DNA from: Antitrichia curtipendula
Taxonomy: Eukaryota > Streptophyta > Bryopsida > Hypnales > Leucodontaceae
Reading direction: 5' to 3'
Length of the DNA: 64,000 bases
Assembly (NCBI GenBank): GCA_951230915.1
Contig: OX579635.1
Span: forward strand, 5,828,001-5,892,000
Made by a program: the position numbers and the translations under genes. The notes beneath the pieces are model-generated. The model saw only the letters and a list, made by a program, of their open reading frames with translations, had not been told where the DNA came from and did not search any database. Positions 42,225 through 56,805 of the stretch are shown piece after piece (position 1 is the first letter of the stretch; every line of letters starts with the position of its first letter).

Positions 42225-45090
42225 GAAGCCATATCTAATAAAAATTTCACTTTCATTGGGTTTGTGCTTCGATAGTTATAGTGGGTGACAATTCCATTAC
42301 TCTAAATGTGATGCAAAATAGTATTTGTCATTCTTGCAATTACCTGTATAATGCATTTTAGAAGAGCTGCAAAAACATTTGCCACTTTTTGGGCTCTAAA
42401 CAACCTATTTGAGTAAGTATTGTAACTTTGGAATAATTCTTTTAAACTAAAAAAAATATGGATAATTTGTAAATCATTGAAAATAATATGTCTTTAAAAA
42501 TACAAACATAGAAAATTTCATTTTTAAAAGTTATGCACAAAAAAATGCCAATGATGAAAAATGCCATGAAAATGGTCACTTTGATGTTTGATTTTTAGAA
42601 AAAATAAATAAAATTTAAATGAATAAATAAAATTTTCTAACTTCAAGATGCTCATTCACAATCATTTTCACCTTTGAGAAAAAAAATTGTGTTCTTTGCA
42701 TTTAAACAAAGGTAGTGCACATTGAGCACATGGTGAAGGTAGATAGTTTACTAGTTGTTTTTTCTAAATCTCTTTGTGGGCTTATGTAAGTGTATAACTT
42801 TAACTCCTGAAGTCTCAAAGCCATTTTTCTGTCATAAAACACTCAAAACTGCCATTTCTGTTGCATTCACCCAAGAAAGCAAAAAAATAAACATTATTTT
42901 TAGAATCTAACCATGGGATCTTGTACTTCACTTGTCTGATACGGTGTGGTAAAAATTTCATCAAATTTGACCGTACGGATTGGAAGATATTAGCATTCAA
43001 AGTTGGACAAGAAAGTTTTTTTCAAGAACATCCTTAGATTGCCCAAAAAACAAGATCGTCCATAACTCTCTCATCACTAGTCCAAATAGAATGATTCAAA
43101 GTTTTACATGTAGAAAAAAATATAATGTGTTAGGGTTTATTTATTTATTTGTTTTTATTTTTTGTGATTTTTTTTGGGTTGCCCGCCAACCTCCGTTTTT
43201 GGCTCTTTGTGCAAGAATTTTTGTTTTGGGGCACTGATTGAATTAATAATTATATTCCCAAGAAGCTTATGTATTTTTCTAGCTTAATAAAAAAATTTAG
43301 TAAATTATGATGAATATTGAGACCGTATGAGCCTACCCAAAGTTGCATTTTGGCCCCCATAGGAACAATGGGACTTTAGAGGTTAAAAAAAGTCCTTGTA
43401 TCCCAACTTTAAGGTTCAAATTTGCGTTTCTGGATCATAAACAAAGCTAAATCTCCCATAATGACCACACTAGAAATCCAATTGAGGGGTATTATAAAAT
43501 AGGCAAATCATTTTTTTTTAATTTGGAAATTATTCAATGTCTATAGCTACCAACTAGATGTACCTTCATTTCAAATTTCACGTAAAACTAACATACAATG
43601 CAAAATTTCTGAGCAAAAAAACACCTATTTAAGGCCAAGGGGACAAAAAATAGAAGAAGTGCTTTAGACCCATGCAATCACCCATATTTTGTGTCACAAT
43701 TGGTGTGCCGGAGTTGTCATTGACTATAAATTTTGGAAAATGAAGCCGATGTATTGGAAAAATGGCTAACTTGGAAGTAATGAGATTCCTTATTTTGAAA
43801 AAAAAAATGAAAAAAAAAATTATAATTAAATTTCAATTTAGCTAATTTGTCACACTTTACAATTTAGGATTTTGTAGTATTGTGAAGTATTCAAAAAGAA
43901 TGATGTAGACTTGAAATTTTTGTGGGCTATTTCCACACTAGTTGGGCAAGTGCCTACCAAAAGAAACTTATTTTATGTCCTCCACATGCGTGCTAATAGG
44001 GTTCTCTTGTGCATGCACTTCTGAACATTGAAGATGGTTTTGAGATCATTCCTTTGGTGAAATCTCTTCATCATAAAGTTCTCCCAGTTGGAAATTTTTT
44101 AGTTTCTTTGAAAATTATTTTTCCTATTTATTCAACAAATTAAAACAACAAAGTACCTATCTTCTTGAGTTTTTTCACTTTTCTAATTCTCCTACTTAGA
44201 AAACATTTCTATGATTTTCCTTCCTAGGGTGCCTTTTTATTAAAGGTGTATATATTGAATATATTTTTTATATTTAAAAAAATCTAATTTTCAAGTATTC
44301 CCCAAAAAATCATGAGTATCATGCAAAATGCTATTAAAATTGTTCAGCTTTTCTTGCAACCACCCCTTTAGACTAATTTCAAGGGATATAATTGTTAAAT
44401 TTAGAAAACTATCGTATCCCTTTTAGCAAGAAATTTAAAATGAAATTATATACACAAAATTAATATTTTTTGAGGACAATATTAGCATTAAAATTATAGT
44501 TATACAGGGTTTTTTAATACATGTATTATAGACCAAGATAACCAATATTTTGGTCTTTTTTGGTCTTTTTTGGTCTTTTAAAATATTTTTATTTTAAATA
44601 AAACACTGCAAATGAACTATGCATTTAATTGGAGGGAGCTTTTTGTATGGAATTTTTAAAATTATGCATAGGTGTTTCAATTCTTCATATATATTATAAA
44701 TTTTTTATAATAAATATACATACCTGTCCAACGTTTTTTACATTCATTTTATTTAATTGGTCTTCACCTATCTTTTTCAAATTTTCATCTTTATAACTAC
44801 TTTTTAATTTGATGTAATTTTTTGAAAAAGCCATCTTATAAGATGTGTTTAATGTTTATGACCCTTACATATAATATGAAAGTTGTGTACCTAGAGTGTT
44901 GATTGTTGACTACATCATTGAGTTTGATTATTTTTTTCAAGTAAGAAACAAAAATTTGCAGGTTTGCATATAGAGTTTGTAAATTATTCCTCCACATGTG
45001 AAATCAAAGAAAGAATCTACTATACTATTTGGTGGAAAGATGCAAACAACATGTTTTTCATTCATTTCTCTACTTTTTATTATCAAAAAT
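42225..45090 (+). repeat. Direct-repeat block, copy 2
   Basis: Same orientation as 37,225-39,700. It contains about 950 extra bases (42,590-43,540), including a TTAA-target element. Its final 200 bases match both 39,480-39,700 and, inverted, 46,560-46,760. Confidence 0.65.
42804..43382. mobile_element. Short TTAA-target miniature element in the loop
   Basis: 579 bp, ends TCCTGAAGTCTC and GGGACTTTAGAGG, flanked by TTAA at 42,800-42,803 and 43,383-43,386. Internal motifs match the family (AAACACTCAAAACTGCCATTTCT). Confidence 0.75.
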
Positions 45091-47013
45091 TGACTTAGAA
45101 TGAGATTGGTCAATGGGTCCAACTCAAATAGTTAAAGTGTTGTCAGTTGACTTGGCTCAATCAATTGTTAACAAATGACAATCTTCAATGGTAAGGCTAG
45201 ATAACCTAGATTGCTAGATACTTTAAGTTTTCAACCACCAAAGCTATCATTGACTTCAAGACTATCTAAGAAATCAAGCAAATGGCTTCTCCAATGGTTA
45301 TACAAAAATTTGCTTCTTATAAATTTTCATTGAATTCAATGATTGTCAAATATGTATCATTCTATTTTTATTGTTATATATAATATTTAATTGTAAGAAA
45401 TTCAATTATCTTTTATTAGATGAAATAAAGCTTTACCTATTCATGATTTAAGAGTTTTGAACATATGGGCAATTTCATTAAAAGCAAAATTCTTTAACTT
45501 TGGTAGTTTTTATAGTTTAGATGGGGCGGTTTAAAATGTACAACAATCCTAGATGTATGAAATCTACATACATTGTAGATACCACTTTCATAATTTAGAG
45601 TTTTAGACCACACAATTTGAAATTTGTATGAGTCTTAGAATTTTGAGATCTATAAAAGTTCAAGATTTTTTAAATCTATATTATTTTGTATTAGATATCA
45701 TCTCTAGAGTTCAAACCGAGTGGCCTAAAAATGGCATACAAAATACCGCCATTTTAACAAAAATTTCTATACATGCTTTTATTGTATTTGATTAATTAAA
45801 CATAAGACAAATGACTTTCGGCACTTATTATTTCTAGTATATAGATTTAAGTGCATAAAACTTCGACTCTCTTAAGTTTGCATTAAAGTCCAAAGTCCAA
45901 ACTCCAAAGAGATTTCCAAAACTAACATCAATAGCATAATGATTTATGAAGTTGTTGGTAGCCATGTCTAGGAAAATATTGTTATATGATGTGAAAATGT
46001 GAAATCAACTAAACACTACTTTCGAGTTTTAATACTAAAGTATAGCAAATTCTTTTAAATGTGTACCTAATATATGTACCTGTCTTTTGAACATATAGTA
46101 AGCCAAAATTTATAGGTGAATCAATTTGAATATATTTTTAAATTTCCACCACCCCAACCACCACCACCATCCTATTTATAATTTCAGATTGATATAAGAT
46201 ATGCAATCAATATGGGATATTTTATATTACTGTATTTACATTTGTGTTTGTATTATATATCGGTATATATATTTTGTGTCAATATACAAACCTAAATCCC
46301 AGATCATTAAGATCAACAATTTAGGGCTTGCATTAGAAAAAATCTGGACTATCCAGAAGGCTGTTTGACTTTCTAGAATTGTGCAATTACAGAAAAAAAA
46401 TATTAAAAAATTGAAATTAAAAAATGAAATAAAATATTTATTTATTTATTTCATAGTTCCACACAAGACTGGAGACTTTTTAAGAAAATTCAATTTTCTT
46501 TTAATTAAAAAAAAAAAAAAAAACTTTTTTATTTGCAATTTTTGATAATCAAAAGTAGGGGAATTAATCAAAAACATGTTGTTTGCATTTTTACACCAAA
46601 TAGTATAGTAGATTCTTTCTTTGATTTCACAAGTGGATGAATAATTTACAAACTCTATATGCAAACTTGCAATTTTTTAGTTCTTAGTTGAAAAACAATA
46701 ATCAAACTCAATGATGTAGTCAACAATCAACACTCTAGGTACACAACTCTCAATCATACTTGTCACATTGGACAAGTTACTATTCATTTTATGTCATGTA
46801 GGACGAGTTACTATAGGATGAGCCCATGAGTATTATGGATTAATGACTATTACGCATGCACATTTTATTAGTTTGGAGGTAGCCTAGAGACTTTTTTGGA
46901 TCAATTGGAAAGTTCATTTAAATATTTGTAGTTAATTAAAAATTACTTAAAAATATATAATTTCAATTTATTTTTTTAAAATTAATTTCTCTTTATGTGT
47001 AAATTCTTTTTAA
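45091..47013. other. Inner right arm, no gene
   Basis: Inverted match of the left arm around 39,480-40,715 and 37,034-37,220. No coding signal. Confidence 0.5.
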
Positions 47014-47940
47014 CCCCTAAAGGACTAAGGCATTTTATCCATCAAAAGACACTCAAAAGTCAAAACTGCATTTTCTATTGCAAAGAGAAAAAAACTTTAG
47101 AATTTTTATTTTTGCATATCAAACCATGGGATCTTATACTAGACTAGTATAAGAATGTGTGGAAGAAATTTCAGGATCTTTGACCACATTGATTGCAAGA
47201 CATTTGCATTTAAAGTGAAGAAAACAAGTTTTTTAGCACCTCATTCATTTAGATTTTTTGGCTTTGAACCTTCTTAACAAAAAAATTTTGCACTAAAGAT
47301 GATGTTTTCCTAATATTTTATGTTGTATAGTTTAGTTAAGAATCAAGGGGAAAAAAATTAGGAAAAAAACAATTAATTTTCACTCATTAAAAAATTGTTA
47401 AGTAAAAGTAGGTTTTAGATTGAAGGTAACACTATATTGTTAATACTTTTAAGATGGAATTGAACACAATAATCCCAATGTTTAAATTATTTGAGTATGC
47501 AAACTAAACCCTATCTAACAATTTTTTTTGAAAAATTGTAAAAATTGCATTAAAAAATGAATTCTATAATATATTTTTTCAAGAAGATGCTTAGATTGCT
47601 CAAAAAATAAGATTGCCCATAACTTTCTCACCAATAGTCCAAATAAAATGAATAAAAGCTTCACATGTAGACAAAAATATAATCTTATAGGAAAAAAAGT
47701 TTAAAAATTTTATTTTGACTTTTGTGACTTTTTTTTGTATTGTCTGCTAAACTCTGATTTTGCTTATTGTGCCATAACTTTTGCTTCCATTCACTGATTG
47801 AAATAAAAATTGTATATCCACAAGCTCTTACACAATCACACATCCTCAAAGAAATTCAAAAAAATTCACTAGAAATTGAGGTTATAGGAACCCGCCTAGT
47901 CTCAAATTGTTTCCCAAGGGGACACATGGGCCTTTAGGGG
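47014..47940. mobile_element. TTAA-target miniature element, shared copy (right)
   Basis: 927 bp with ends CCCCTAAAGGACTAAGG and CCTTTAGGGG, TTAA at 47,010-47,013 and 47,941-47,944; inverted partner of 36,103-37,029. Confidence 0.8.
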
Positions 47941-47944
47941 TTAA

Positions 47945-50900
47945 TATTTCAAAAATGTCATTATGTCAAACTTATTCAATCTTTTTTTCTGAAATAGTGT
48001 GGATGATCTCATTTACCTGACTTCAACTATTTCCAAAAGGTGATTTTTCAAGCATAATTTTGAGGATAATGATTTCATGAATGTAATTGAATATTTTAAG
48101 AATAACAAATAGGATAATTCTAAATTTTTCGAGACCTTATTCTTTGTAAATGATTTGGTAAGGTAAGGACTCTTGATTTTTGAAAGGACAAATTCCAAAA
48201 AAATTCAAAATTTTGTCTTTAATACATTGATTGATTTAACTCCTAAATTTCTTTAATGTTTAGAGGCCTCAAATTGCTTCAATGTAGTAATGTACTTGTC
48301 TCCAAAACAATGCTAAAATCTTAATCTATATTTATTTGATTCATTTAAGCAAATCCAACTATAGGATAATTCTATAATTTTATGAACTTCAAAATGTGGG
48401 CTTTTCTCTCGGCTTTTCTAGCACTTCCAAAAAGAGAAGTTTTGTCTTTCAATATTTTAAGACAAAAACAAATATGTCATAAAATTTGTGCATTTTAGAC
48501 TTTTGGTCTATATATTGAAAAATGTATTCAAAATATATATTAATTTGTTTTAACCTAATAAAAATTCATACTCATTTTTCAAAAAAATTATAAAATGAAA
48601 GACAAGGACCCAAGGTTATCCAAATCACATCATGTCATGACATGACGATGTCATAAGCAAGGTTGTCTAGTGTGACTTGACTTGAAGTTTTCACATCATA
48701 ATGTCATGTCATGTCAAGGTTGTCCCATTGGACAAGTTCCTCTTCATTGCATGTCTCATTGGAGAAATAGACAAGTTCATGTTTAATATTTGTTCCATTA
48801 GATTCATCCAATCATTAAAGAAAATTTGGATTCTTTAAAGGGTTGTTTGTCTACTAACCAAATTTGCAAATACAACAAAATTGATTTTATTTTATTTTCA
48901 AAAGAGTATTTTAAAAGTACTAAAAAGCATGTACCACATGATTTCTTCAAGTGCCATATCAAATTGCGATTTCAAATTTTTTCAATTATTTAAAAAAAAT
49001 AGTATGTTTAAATTTTTTATTTCTTTCCTATATTTGTACATCTAAATGACGTGTTTCAACTCTCTAGAATGTCTAGATTTTTTCTAATGGTCTCAAAAGT
49101 ATGTCTCAACTCTCAAGCAAATGTAATAATAGTTACCTATTCAATATGACAAACTTGTGCCATGTCTATCATAACACGTCAAGATTCCTCCCAAATCCTA
49201 ACAATCCTAGTATCCTACCACTAAGGCACTAAAACCTTAAATTCTAAGCATTTCTAAGACTAATTTTATACTATTTTATAGCAATCATGGATGAAAAATC
49301 AAATATAATATCACTATTTTAATTTAAATCTATTCGTCCAGTTTTTGTTAATTTTTTGTTAATTTTATGGTATTACATCTAAATAGTAGAAAGGTTTAAG
49401 ATTTAAGAAACCCAAGTAGGTGGAAGGGACATCCTCATATAAGGCTTTTCCTATCAATTTTATAAAAATCATAAACTTTAAATGATTTGCAAGGCACAAA
49501 ATGTGTGACAAGATAGAGGCCCTTGATTCACATCAACTCCATAATCAAGCCATCAAACCATTGAGTCACCTTAACACTTCTTAGTAAACTTTGCAAATAA
49601 TTGTTTCTATTAACCAAATTATATAGAACACATCAAAATTATTACATTGTAAAGTTCCCATTAGAATAAGATGTCAAGTAACTAGAGACTAAACTATTGA
49701 TGTGCCATAAATTAAATCCTATAAGAAATGCGATTTAGAACCCCCCAAAAGATAAGTCACCATAGACTTGAAACATAGTTGTTTATCTTGACAAGACTTG
49801 GAGTTTTTACATCGTGATGTCACATAAAGTCATATCAAGACGCGTGTTGACACCTCAAGATTTCCTCAAAATCGTGACAATCTTAAACTCTAAAAAAATT
49901 TAAGACATTATTTCCTTATTTTATGAAAACAATGGGTGAAAAATCAAATGTATTACTACTATATAGGATGTTAGTGCAATTTATGATGTTCTTTTTAGAA
50001 ACTTTTATGATATTCCATCCAAATAATTAGAACATTTGGCATCATAAAATGGAATTTGAGGTCATGTCAAGTCACATATAGTAACATCCTAATGTCATGA
50101 CTTGTTGTGACGTGGACTGTAACCTTGGCTTGAAAAGAAAAGTGAAATGGTGAATTATTCAAAGAGGTTGTGGGCCCTATTTGAACCCATGACATCCAAC
50201 AATCCTTGTCACCGCAATTATAATGGAAAAAATTCCCAAAAAAGCTCAAAACATCACACAAAAAAATGAAAATTAACAAACTACAATCTAAAAACTTATA
50301 AAACTCAAAAGACCTAAGAAGATGCTATATCTAATCTCCTCACTTTAAACACGAGTAATCACTTCCAGACCACTTATAAAAACCTATCAGCAAAACAACT
50401 TGTGTATATTCAAGAGTGGATTCAACCACATAGTAATTATCATGATATATCTGTATATATAGTTCATCCATGTGATGTCATCTAACATGATTAGGTTTAA
50501 TTACTTTAATATATGCAATGGCATCCAATAAAAGAGATGGAACTAGCCAAATCATTCAACCTTGTATCCCAAATTGTCTAGGTAGTTGAGCCTAATTCAA
50601 ACTCCACCACAAATTATTTAAGTTAAGTCCATATATTAAAACTATAAGCTAACAACTCAAATATATAGCCCGGTACTTCATGTTTCTTGATATGGTAGAA
50701 ATTACATATTCATTGGCAACCAATAAGAGAGGTGGAACTAGTCAAGTCATATAGCCTTGTGCTAGAGCATATCCCAAGCGGTTGAATTTAAATTAAACTC
50801 CATTATTTATTATTAAATTAGGTTCACTAATTCAAACTATATGCCACCATCCATAGATGGCATGACTTAGCCATGCGATGTCATTCCATCAATTGACATG

Positions 50901-53900
50901 ACTGGGTTTTATAATATGTATTGGAATCCAATGTTATTGGTCAAGTTATAAAGCTTGGTTCTATTTCCTAACTCAAGTAGTTAAATCCAATTCACATCAG
51001 GTTTAGCATTTATAATAATAGCATAAGACAATAGTTATATGTGGCCCATCTTAATAAATAAGGTACTAAATAGAAAGGAGGGTGGGAGAGGCATTCCTAA
51101 CAAAGATGAAAATGGTAAGTACATACTTGAATCTAAAACATACAACATCTTAGTTACTAAAATAGATATCCTCCAGAGATAAGCTATTAATTTTCAAAAA
51201 TATATATTTATAAAGAGCATTCCTCTTTTATGAACAATGGAAATTAATGTTTTTTCAAAGGGGCATTCATACATATTAACCTTCATAAAAGTTTAGAACA
51301 TTATAAAACAAGATGTAATGAGACTAAAGGTTTGGGGTATAGGGTGTCACCACAATCTTGATCAAAAAGTTGTTTTAAGAAAATCATAGTGCATAATTAA
51401 AAAGCAGCATCTTCCTTTGTTGACCCAATTTAGACGATGAAACCATCAAAGTGTTCATGAGAATTGGTTTACAAATTTCTATGTAGCTCCAAAAATTGTC
51501 TTTATAAATTAATGTAGGAAACTATAGGCTACCACAAGCTACACAACAAGAGGGTATTGTAGTTCAAAAATTGTTGTGGAAATCTCCATAGTCTTGTATA
51601 TAGATCCTCATACAAGATGTTCAAGTACCCTAATCGTTAGGTTTAGACCTGTGATAGATACACATGGTAATGCAAAATTGTTTATTTGCTCCAAACAAGT
51701 CCCTTCTCTCTAGTGAAAGCATATAGTCATTTGCCAACCATTTGTGCATTATTGTATTCAACTTGCCAAAGATTATGGAAGTCCTTCTTGTAGTGCAATG
51801 CAATAGTTTAAGAGCCTTCCACACTTTCAATGTCCTCTATCCTTCATCACCGAGCACTCCAAACCAACATTGAAATTACTTTGATTGAGAATACCACCAA
51901 TGGATAGGAATAGGAAAAATATTATGTCCTTTACAAGCAAAGTACACATTTTAATGAAAACCAAGGTACCCAATTCAAGCTCTTTAAGGGACACTCCTTG
52001 AATCCAAATTGGCTCCATTGCTACAAAGTAACTAAAGTATGACTGCCACTACGATAAATTGAAATTTCTAAGTAAAAGATTTTCACGTTAGCATGTTTGA
52101 CTAGGACTAGTCATAGTTTAGTCATGGTTTAGTCACTTTGTGAATGATTATTGAGTTTCTATTTCAATCATATAATGTTGGTTTTTGTTAAATGGAAAAA
52201 TAAAAATATGACTACTTTGTAGTGATTGTTCAATCTTTTTTTAAATGTTAACGGATTCCTACTAGCAAAGCTTGAAAGCATTTAGTATATTCTAAACAAC
52301 AATAATTGAAGTCATTTTGCAAAACACTTGCAAAGCAGGCATAGCAAGGATTGTCATTTGCCAAGGACCACATTAGTATAAATTAATTACCTTTTATGTC
52401 AAATGTAAGGTAAAATACATAGTAGATTTTACTATGAAAAATAATACAAAAATGAATGCAAAATGGTTTTTATACATAATATATTTCATTTTCATTTATA
52501 TATTGATTGAGTTTTTAAATTCTTGAGTATATAATTGATGACATACTTGTCATTGATTTCTAATCTTTTTTTAAATCCTAACAAATAACCATGTTTTATT
52601 GATTAGTCTTGCATAAGAACTTAGAATTTTTCTTTTTACACTTTTGTTCTCAAGATTTACATTTTTGTAGGCATATCTAATATTGTATTCATATTGCATA
52701 TCCTTTAATTCATTAAGCTCATTGTGGACAATTCAAGTTTTAGAGATATTGATTTTAAATCTTTATGGTTGTCTAAGCAATATTTATGAAAAAATTTGGT
52801 TCATTCAACACAACTAATGTAGACCAATATAGTACAAATTTAGCATATGATCACTCAATAGTTATTCAATACCTTAATCATATATGAACGACTTATAAAT
52901 TACTAAAATACAATTGCATCAACTTATAGAGTAATCATTTTTATACATCTAAGCCATAAAAAATGTATTTTAGTGTGCAAATAAGATCTTCCTTGGATGG
53001 ATGATGAATGGATGACATAGATGAAATTCATTTACACATCATCTCTATGGTAGTACCTCTTGTTGTGGGAAAAGCTAGGCTATCATTCTTGACCCTACAT
53101 GCAACATTTTAATACTAAATTGACTACCTTAAACAAAGTATTTTTAAACAATACATCAATTTTTGAAATTCTATTTTTAGTGATTTTTGTTTCAATGATT
53201 TTGACATTATTATTTTGGGATTTGACACCACTATTTTTGACTATGAAATGTCTATTTTTAATTAAAAGAATCTTAGTAAGCGCTCAAGTCAAAGCACTAA
53301 TCATTGAATGAGTCAATGCTCAATGCTCCTTGCTCACATTCTAGTGTCGTTGCATAGCTACTACAGCCATCGTGAAGACGTGAACTCTATTAGGCGGTGC
53401 ATATGTCACGTCCTTAATCTATTCCTCAACCTTCTTTGTTTCCATCTTTAGATCCTCCATCCTCTAAAATTCTTCATCTTGTACACAAGTACTTAACACA
53501 AAGTCGACATTATGAAATCGATAGAGCAAAACTATAGCTATAGAGCTGAGCAATGAATTCTTGCTTTGCTTTTGCTAAGTACAAGCTTGAACCCCCAAAG
53601 TCTATGCACGTTTACAACCATAGCAAAAACCTACAGCAATTGAAATCAAACAACTTACAAGAAGAAACAAAAATCCACAAAAAAATGAACAAGTATCGCT
53701 TTTCAATGCAATATCGATCTAGCCAAAGATCAATTGGGTCAACAATTGGAAATTGTAAGTTACCTGACAATCTCCCTCCCGCAAAAAAGACGATCAATAG
53801 GCAAGGAAGACGATCCACATGTTGATAAATAAGCAAGAAACGCATCTCCTACGGCATCGATCGGGTTGTGATTTGACAAATAAACACGCATTCGAATCAT

Positions 53901-55126
53901 GCATTTTAGTACATGTCATAGTTCAAAATTGAAGAGTGACTACAATATTTTTATATTAAATATGTTGATTCATTTCCAATTGGTGATTGATTGAAATTTC
54001 AATGGACCAAAAGGCAACCCTAGTTTATGGCGTAGAGAAAAAAAGTGATTTGAATCACAATGCAATCATAGTGCAATCATAGAAAATTAGAGACATAAAC
54101 ACATAGTGTAATTATAAAAACAATTGTTTGTCATTTGTCTCAATTGCATTCCAACTATTTTTGGTAATAATCATAAAAAATGACTCAAAAATGACTATGT
54201 TGAAATTTTTTTATTTCTTGGTTTGAATTTACAACTGCAAAATAACTAATTACTAGCTACAATAGTTATATACACAACTTACTATTACATAACCAACATA
54301 TGACTTCTCAAATGATTGGACAATGATTGGCAATTTATTAGAAATGACTAGAATTGATGCTTGTCAACTAAACAACAATTAATAACTTGTGCCACATCAA
54401 CAATCATGTCAATTATTGGATGGCAGTTGCTAGTTGCCACATTGAAGATATTCAATCACCAATCACCAATCACATTCACCTCAACAAACATATAAGCAAC
54501 CAGTCAACCACTGATCACATCCACTATAACAAACACGTTTTGTGTCACAACCCATGTTAGCCAAACCGGTCAATACAATAACTCCGTCAACATCAAACTT
54601 CTACACCAATAATCAGATGAGAAATAAATGGATAGAAATAAATGACTACTGAAAAAAATGACTTGCCTACAATGACTTAAATCCTAAAATTTGACTTTAG
54701 TTATAGTTTAGTTATAACTCATAAGTGTCCTAAATGACTGGTTTTGACGTTTCACAGTCATTAACCCAATTCATTTCTAGCCCTTTTCCTATTACTAGTG
54801 TCATGATATAATGTGACCTAAACAACCTTGGTTAGGACATATGACATGATCCAAATCCAAAGTCCATTATGATGAAATATTTTAATTATTGTTGGATGGA
54901 ATATTCTAATTTTTTAGACAGAATATCATAAAATTGTCTATAAAAATGACATAAATTGTCTGGTCTACTAGTCATTTAAAAAAATATTGATCAATGCATT
55001 TGATTTTTCACCCATGATTATTATAATATGTAAATTTTATAAAATATAAAATTTTGAAAATATTTTGAGTTTAAGATTTAAATCTATCAGAGTTTTGACC
55101 AAATTTTGACATGTCATAACATGTCA
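47945..55126. other. Right-arm non-coding DNA containing three empty sites
   Basis: No gene. It contains unoccupied counterparts of left-arm insertions: TTAA 48,835-48,838 (miniature element), 50,437-50,444 (giant hAT) and 54,577-54,579 (CACTA foldback). Short mirrored frames at 51,630-52,018, 53,099-53,311 and 53,612-53,845 are not under visible constraint. Confidence 0.55.
50437..50444 (-). other. Empty target site of the giant hAT element
   Basis: Reverse strand reads CATGATAA, with flanks GATATAT and TTACTATGTGG that match both sides of the filled site at 12,690 and 32,575. Confidence 0.88.
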
Positions 55127-55129
55127 ATG

Positions 55130-55258
55130 CACTAGAAGAAACCTATCAAATTTTGCTAGTTTTGATGTCAAAACTAGCATCCTAATGTTATGTTTGATGT
55201 TCAAAAAATTTGACATTTAGTTTTTGGACATGAAAAAAAACACGAGTTTCTTCTAGTG
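55130..55258. mobile_element. Right-arm-specific CACTA-type miniature element
   Basis: 129 bp starting CACTAGAAGAAACC and ending GTTTCTTCTAGTG, with ATG on both sides (55,127-55,129 and 55,259-55,261). The left arm has a single CAT (reverse ATG) at 7,847-7,849 and no insertion. Confidence 0.88.
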
Positions 55259-55922
55259 ATGGTGTCAATCATGAAGGACGTGGTCCAATGATATCATGTT
55301 ATGAGAACTCCAAGTCACTTCATGATAAACAAATAAGGTAAGAGATTGTACACTTGTACTAAATGAAAAAAAACTAAACTACTAATAAATTTTACAATTA
55401 AAAATTGTTGAGTCCAATGGCAAGAATTATCTTTTAGAATATTAGTAACAATGGGTATCTTTTATTTTATTTTATAACCAAAAGTTTTTTAAATTGAGTT
55501 CCAACTATAACTACTTTATATGTTTTGTCTACCTTCATGGTTTCATTGCTTATAAAATAAACTTTCAATTATTCATAACTTTCATTTCATTATTTGGACT
55601 TAAAAAGTTTAAATATTTTTTAGTAAGAATCAATCTGTAGTAGTGTAGTCTATACAATCTAGTAAAGTAATAAATTTAATTAATATTTTTTTAGAATAAA
55701 TTTTGACTTATTAGGTGCAATTTGACATTGAAATTGAAAAATTCCTTCTCACTTTTGTAATATTTATTAGCATGACCTTAAACAAATCTTCACATACAGA
55801 TTGTCAATAGAGCTTGCCTTAATTTTGAAAATAAACAAACTAGACTTTCTAGTTATTTAAGGATTAATGAACAAATGATTATTGATTTATGAGAATGTGT
55901 CACATTGTTTTTAACCTTTTAA

Positions 55923-56801
55923 TCCCTAAAGGACCATATGTCCTTTCAAAGGACAAGTGGGATTTTGGAAAGGTACCTATGGTCTCAATTTTTGTCTTAA
56001 TTTTTTGAAACTATTTTTGAAGATAGAAAAATTGATTAGCTTTGTGGGAATGTAATTATTATTTCAATAAGTGCTTGGGAACAAAAGTTATGCTCAAAAT
56101 AGTGGAGAGGGTAGAAAAAGAAAATTTCAAAAATTAGAACTAGAATTTTTTTTTCTATAGATTATACTTTTGTCTACATAAAAAGTTTTTATTCCATCCA
56201 TTTGGATTTGTTATGAGAAAGTTATGGACAATCTTATTTTTTGGGCAATTAAAGCATGCTTTATAAAAAATAACTAATAGGTTCATTTCTAAATGCAATT
56301 TTTACAATTAAAAAAATTAAAATTCCACATAGTTAAGTTTGATTTCTAGAATAATCTCACCATTGGAATTAGTCCATTTTAATTCCATTTGAGAAATATT
56401 AATAATTTAGATTTTTTTAAATATGAAAATTAGATTTTTTTGAATTTTTTCTTTCTTTTCTAGAATCTCAATTCAATTCTCCACCATAAAGATCTAAAGC
56501 TCAAAACTCTATAGTGCAAAAAATGAAAGTTAAGAAGGTTCAAAGTCAAAGAATCTATTCCCGCAATGTATTGAAAAACTTATTTATTTCCAATTTAAAC
56601 GCAAGTATCTTACAATCTGTGCAATCAAAGATTTTGAAATTATTTTTACACGTTTTCATATTAGTTAGGCGTAAGATCCTATAGTTAGATGTGCAAAAAA
56701 ACAATTTCAAATTTTTTACTCTTTGCTATAGAAATGGCAAATTGACAATTTTGAGTTTTTGACTATTTTTTGACAGAAAAAAAGTTCTAGTCCTTTAGGG
56801 G
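55923..56801. mobile_element. TTAA-target miniature element, right copy 1
   Basis: 879 bp, ends TCCCTAAAGG and CCTTTAGGGG, flanked by TTAA at 55,919-55,922 and 56,802-56,805; inverted partner of 6,320-7,186. Confidence 0.8.
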
Positions 56802-56805
56802 TTAA

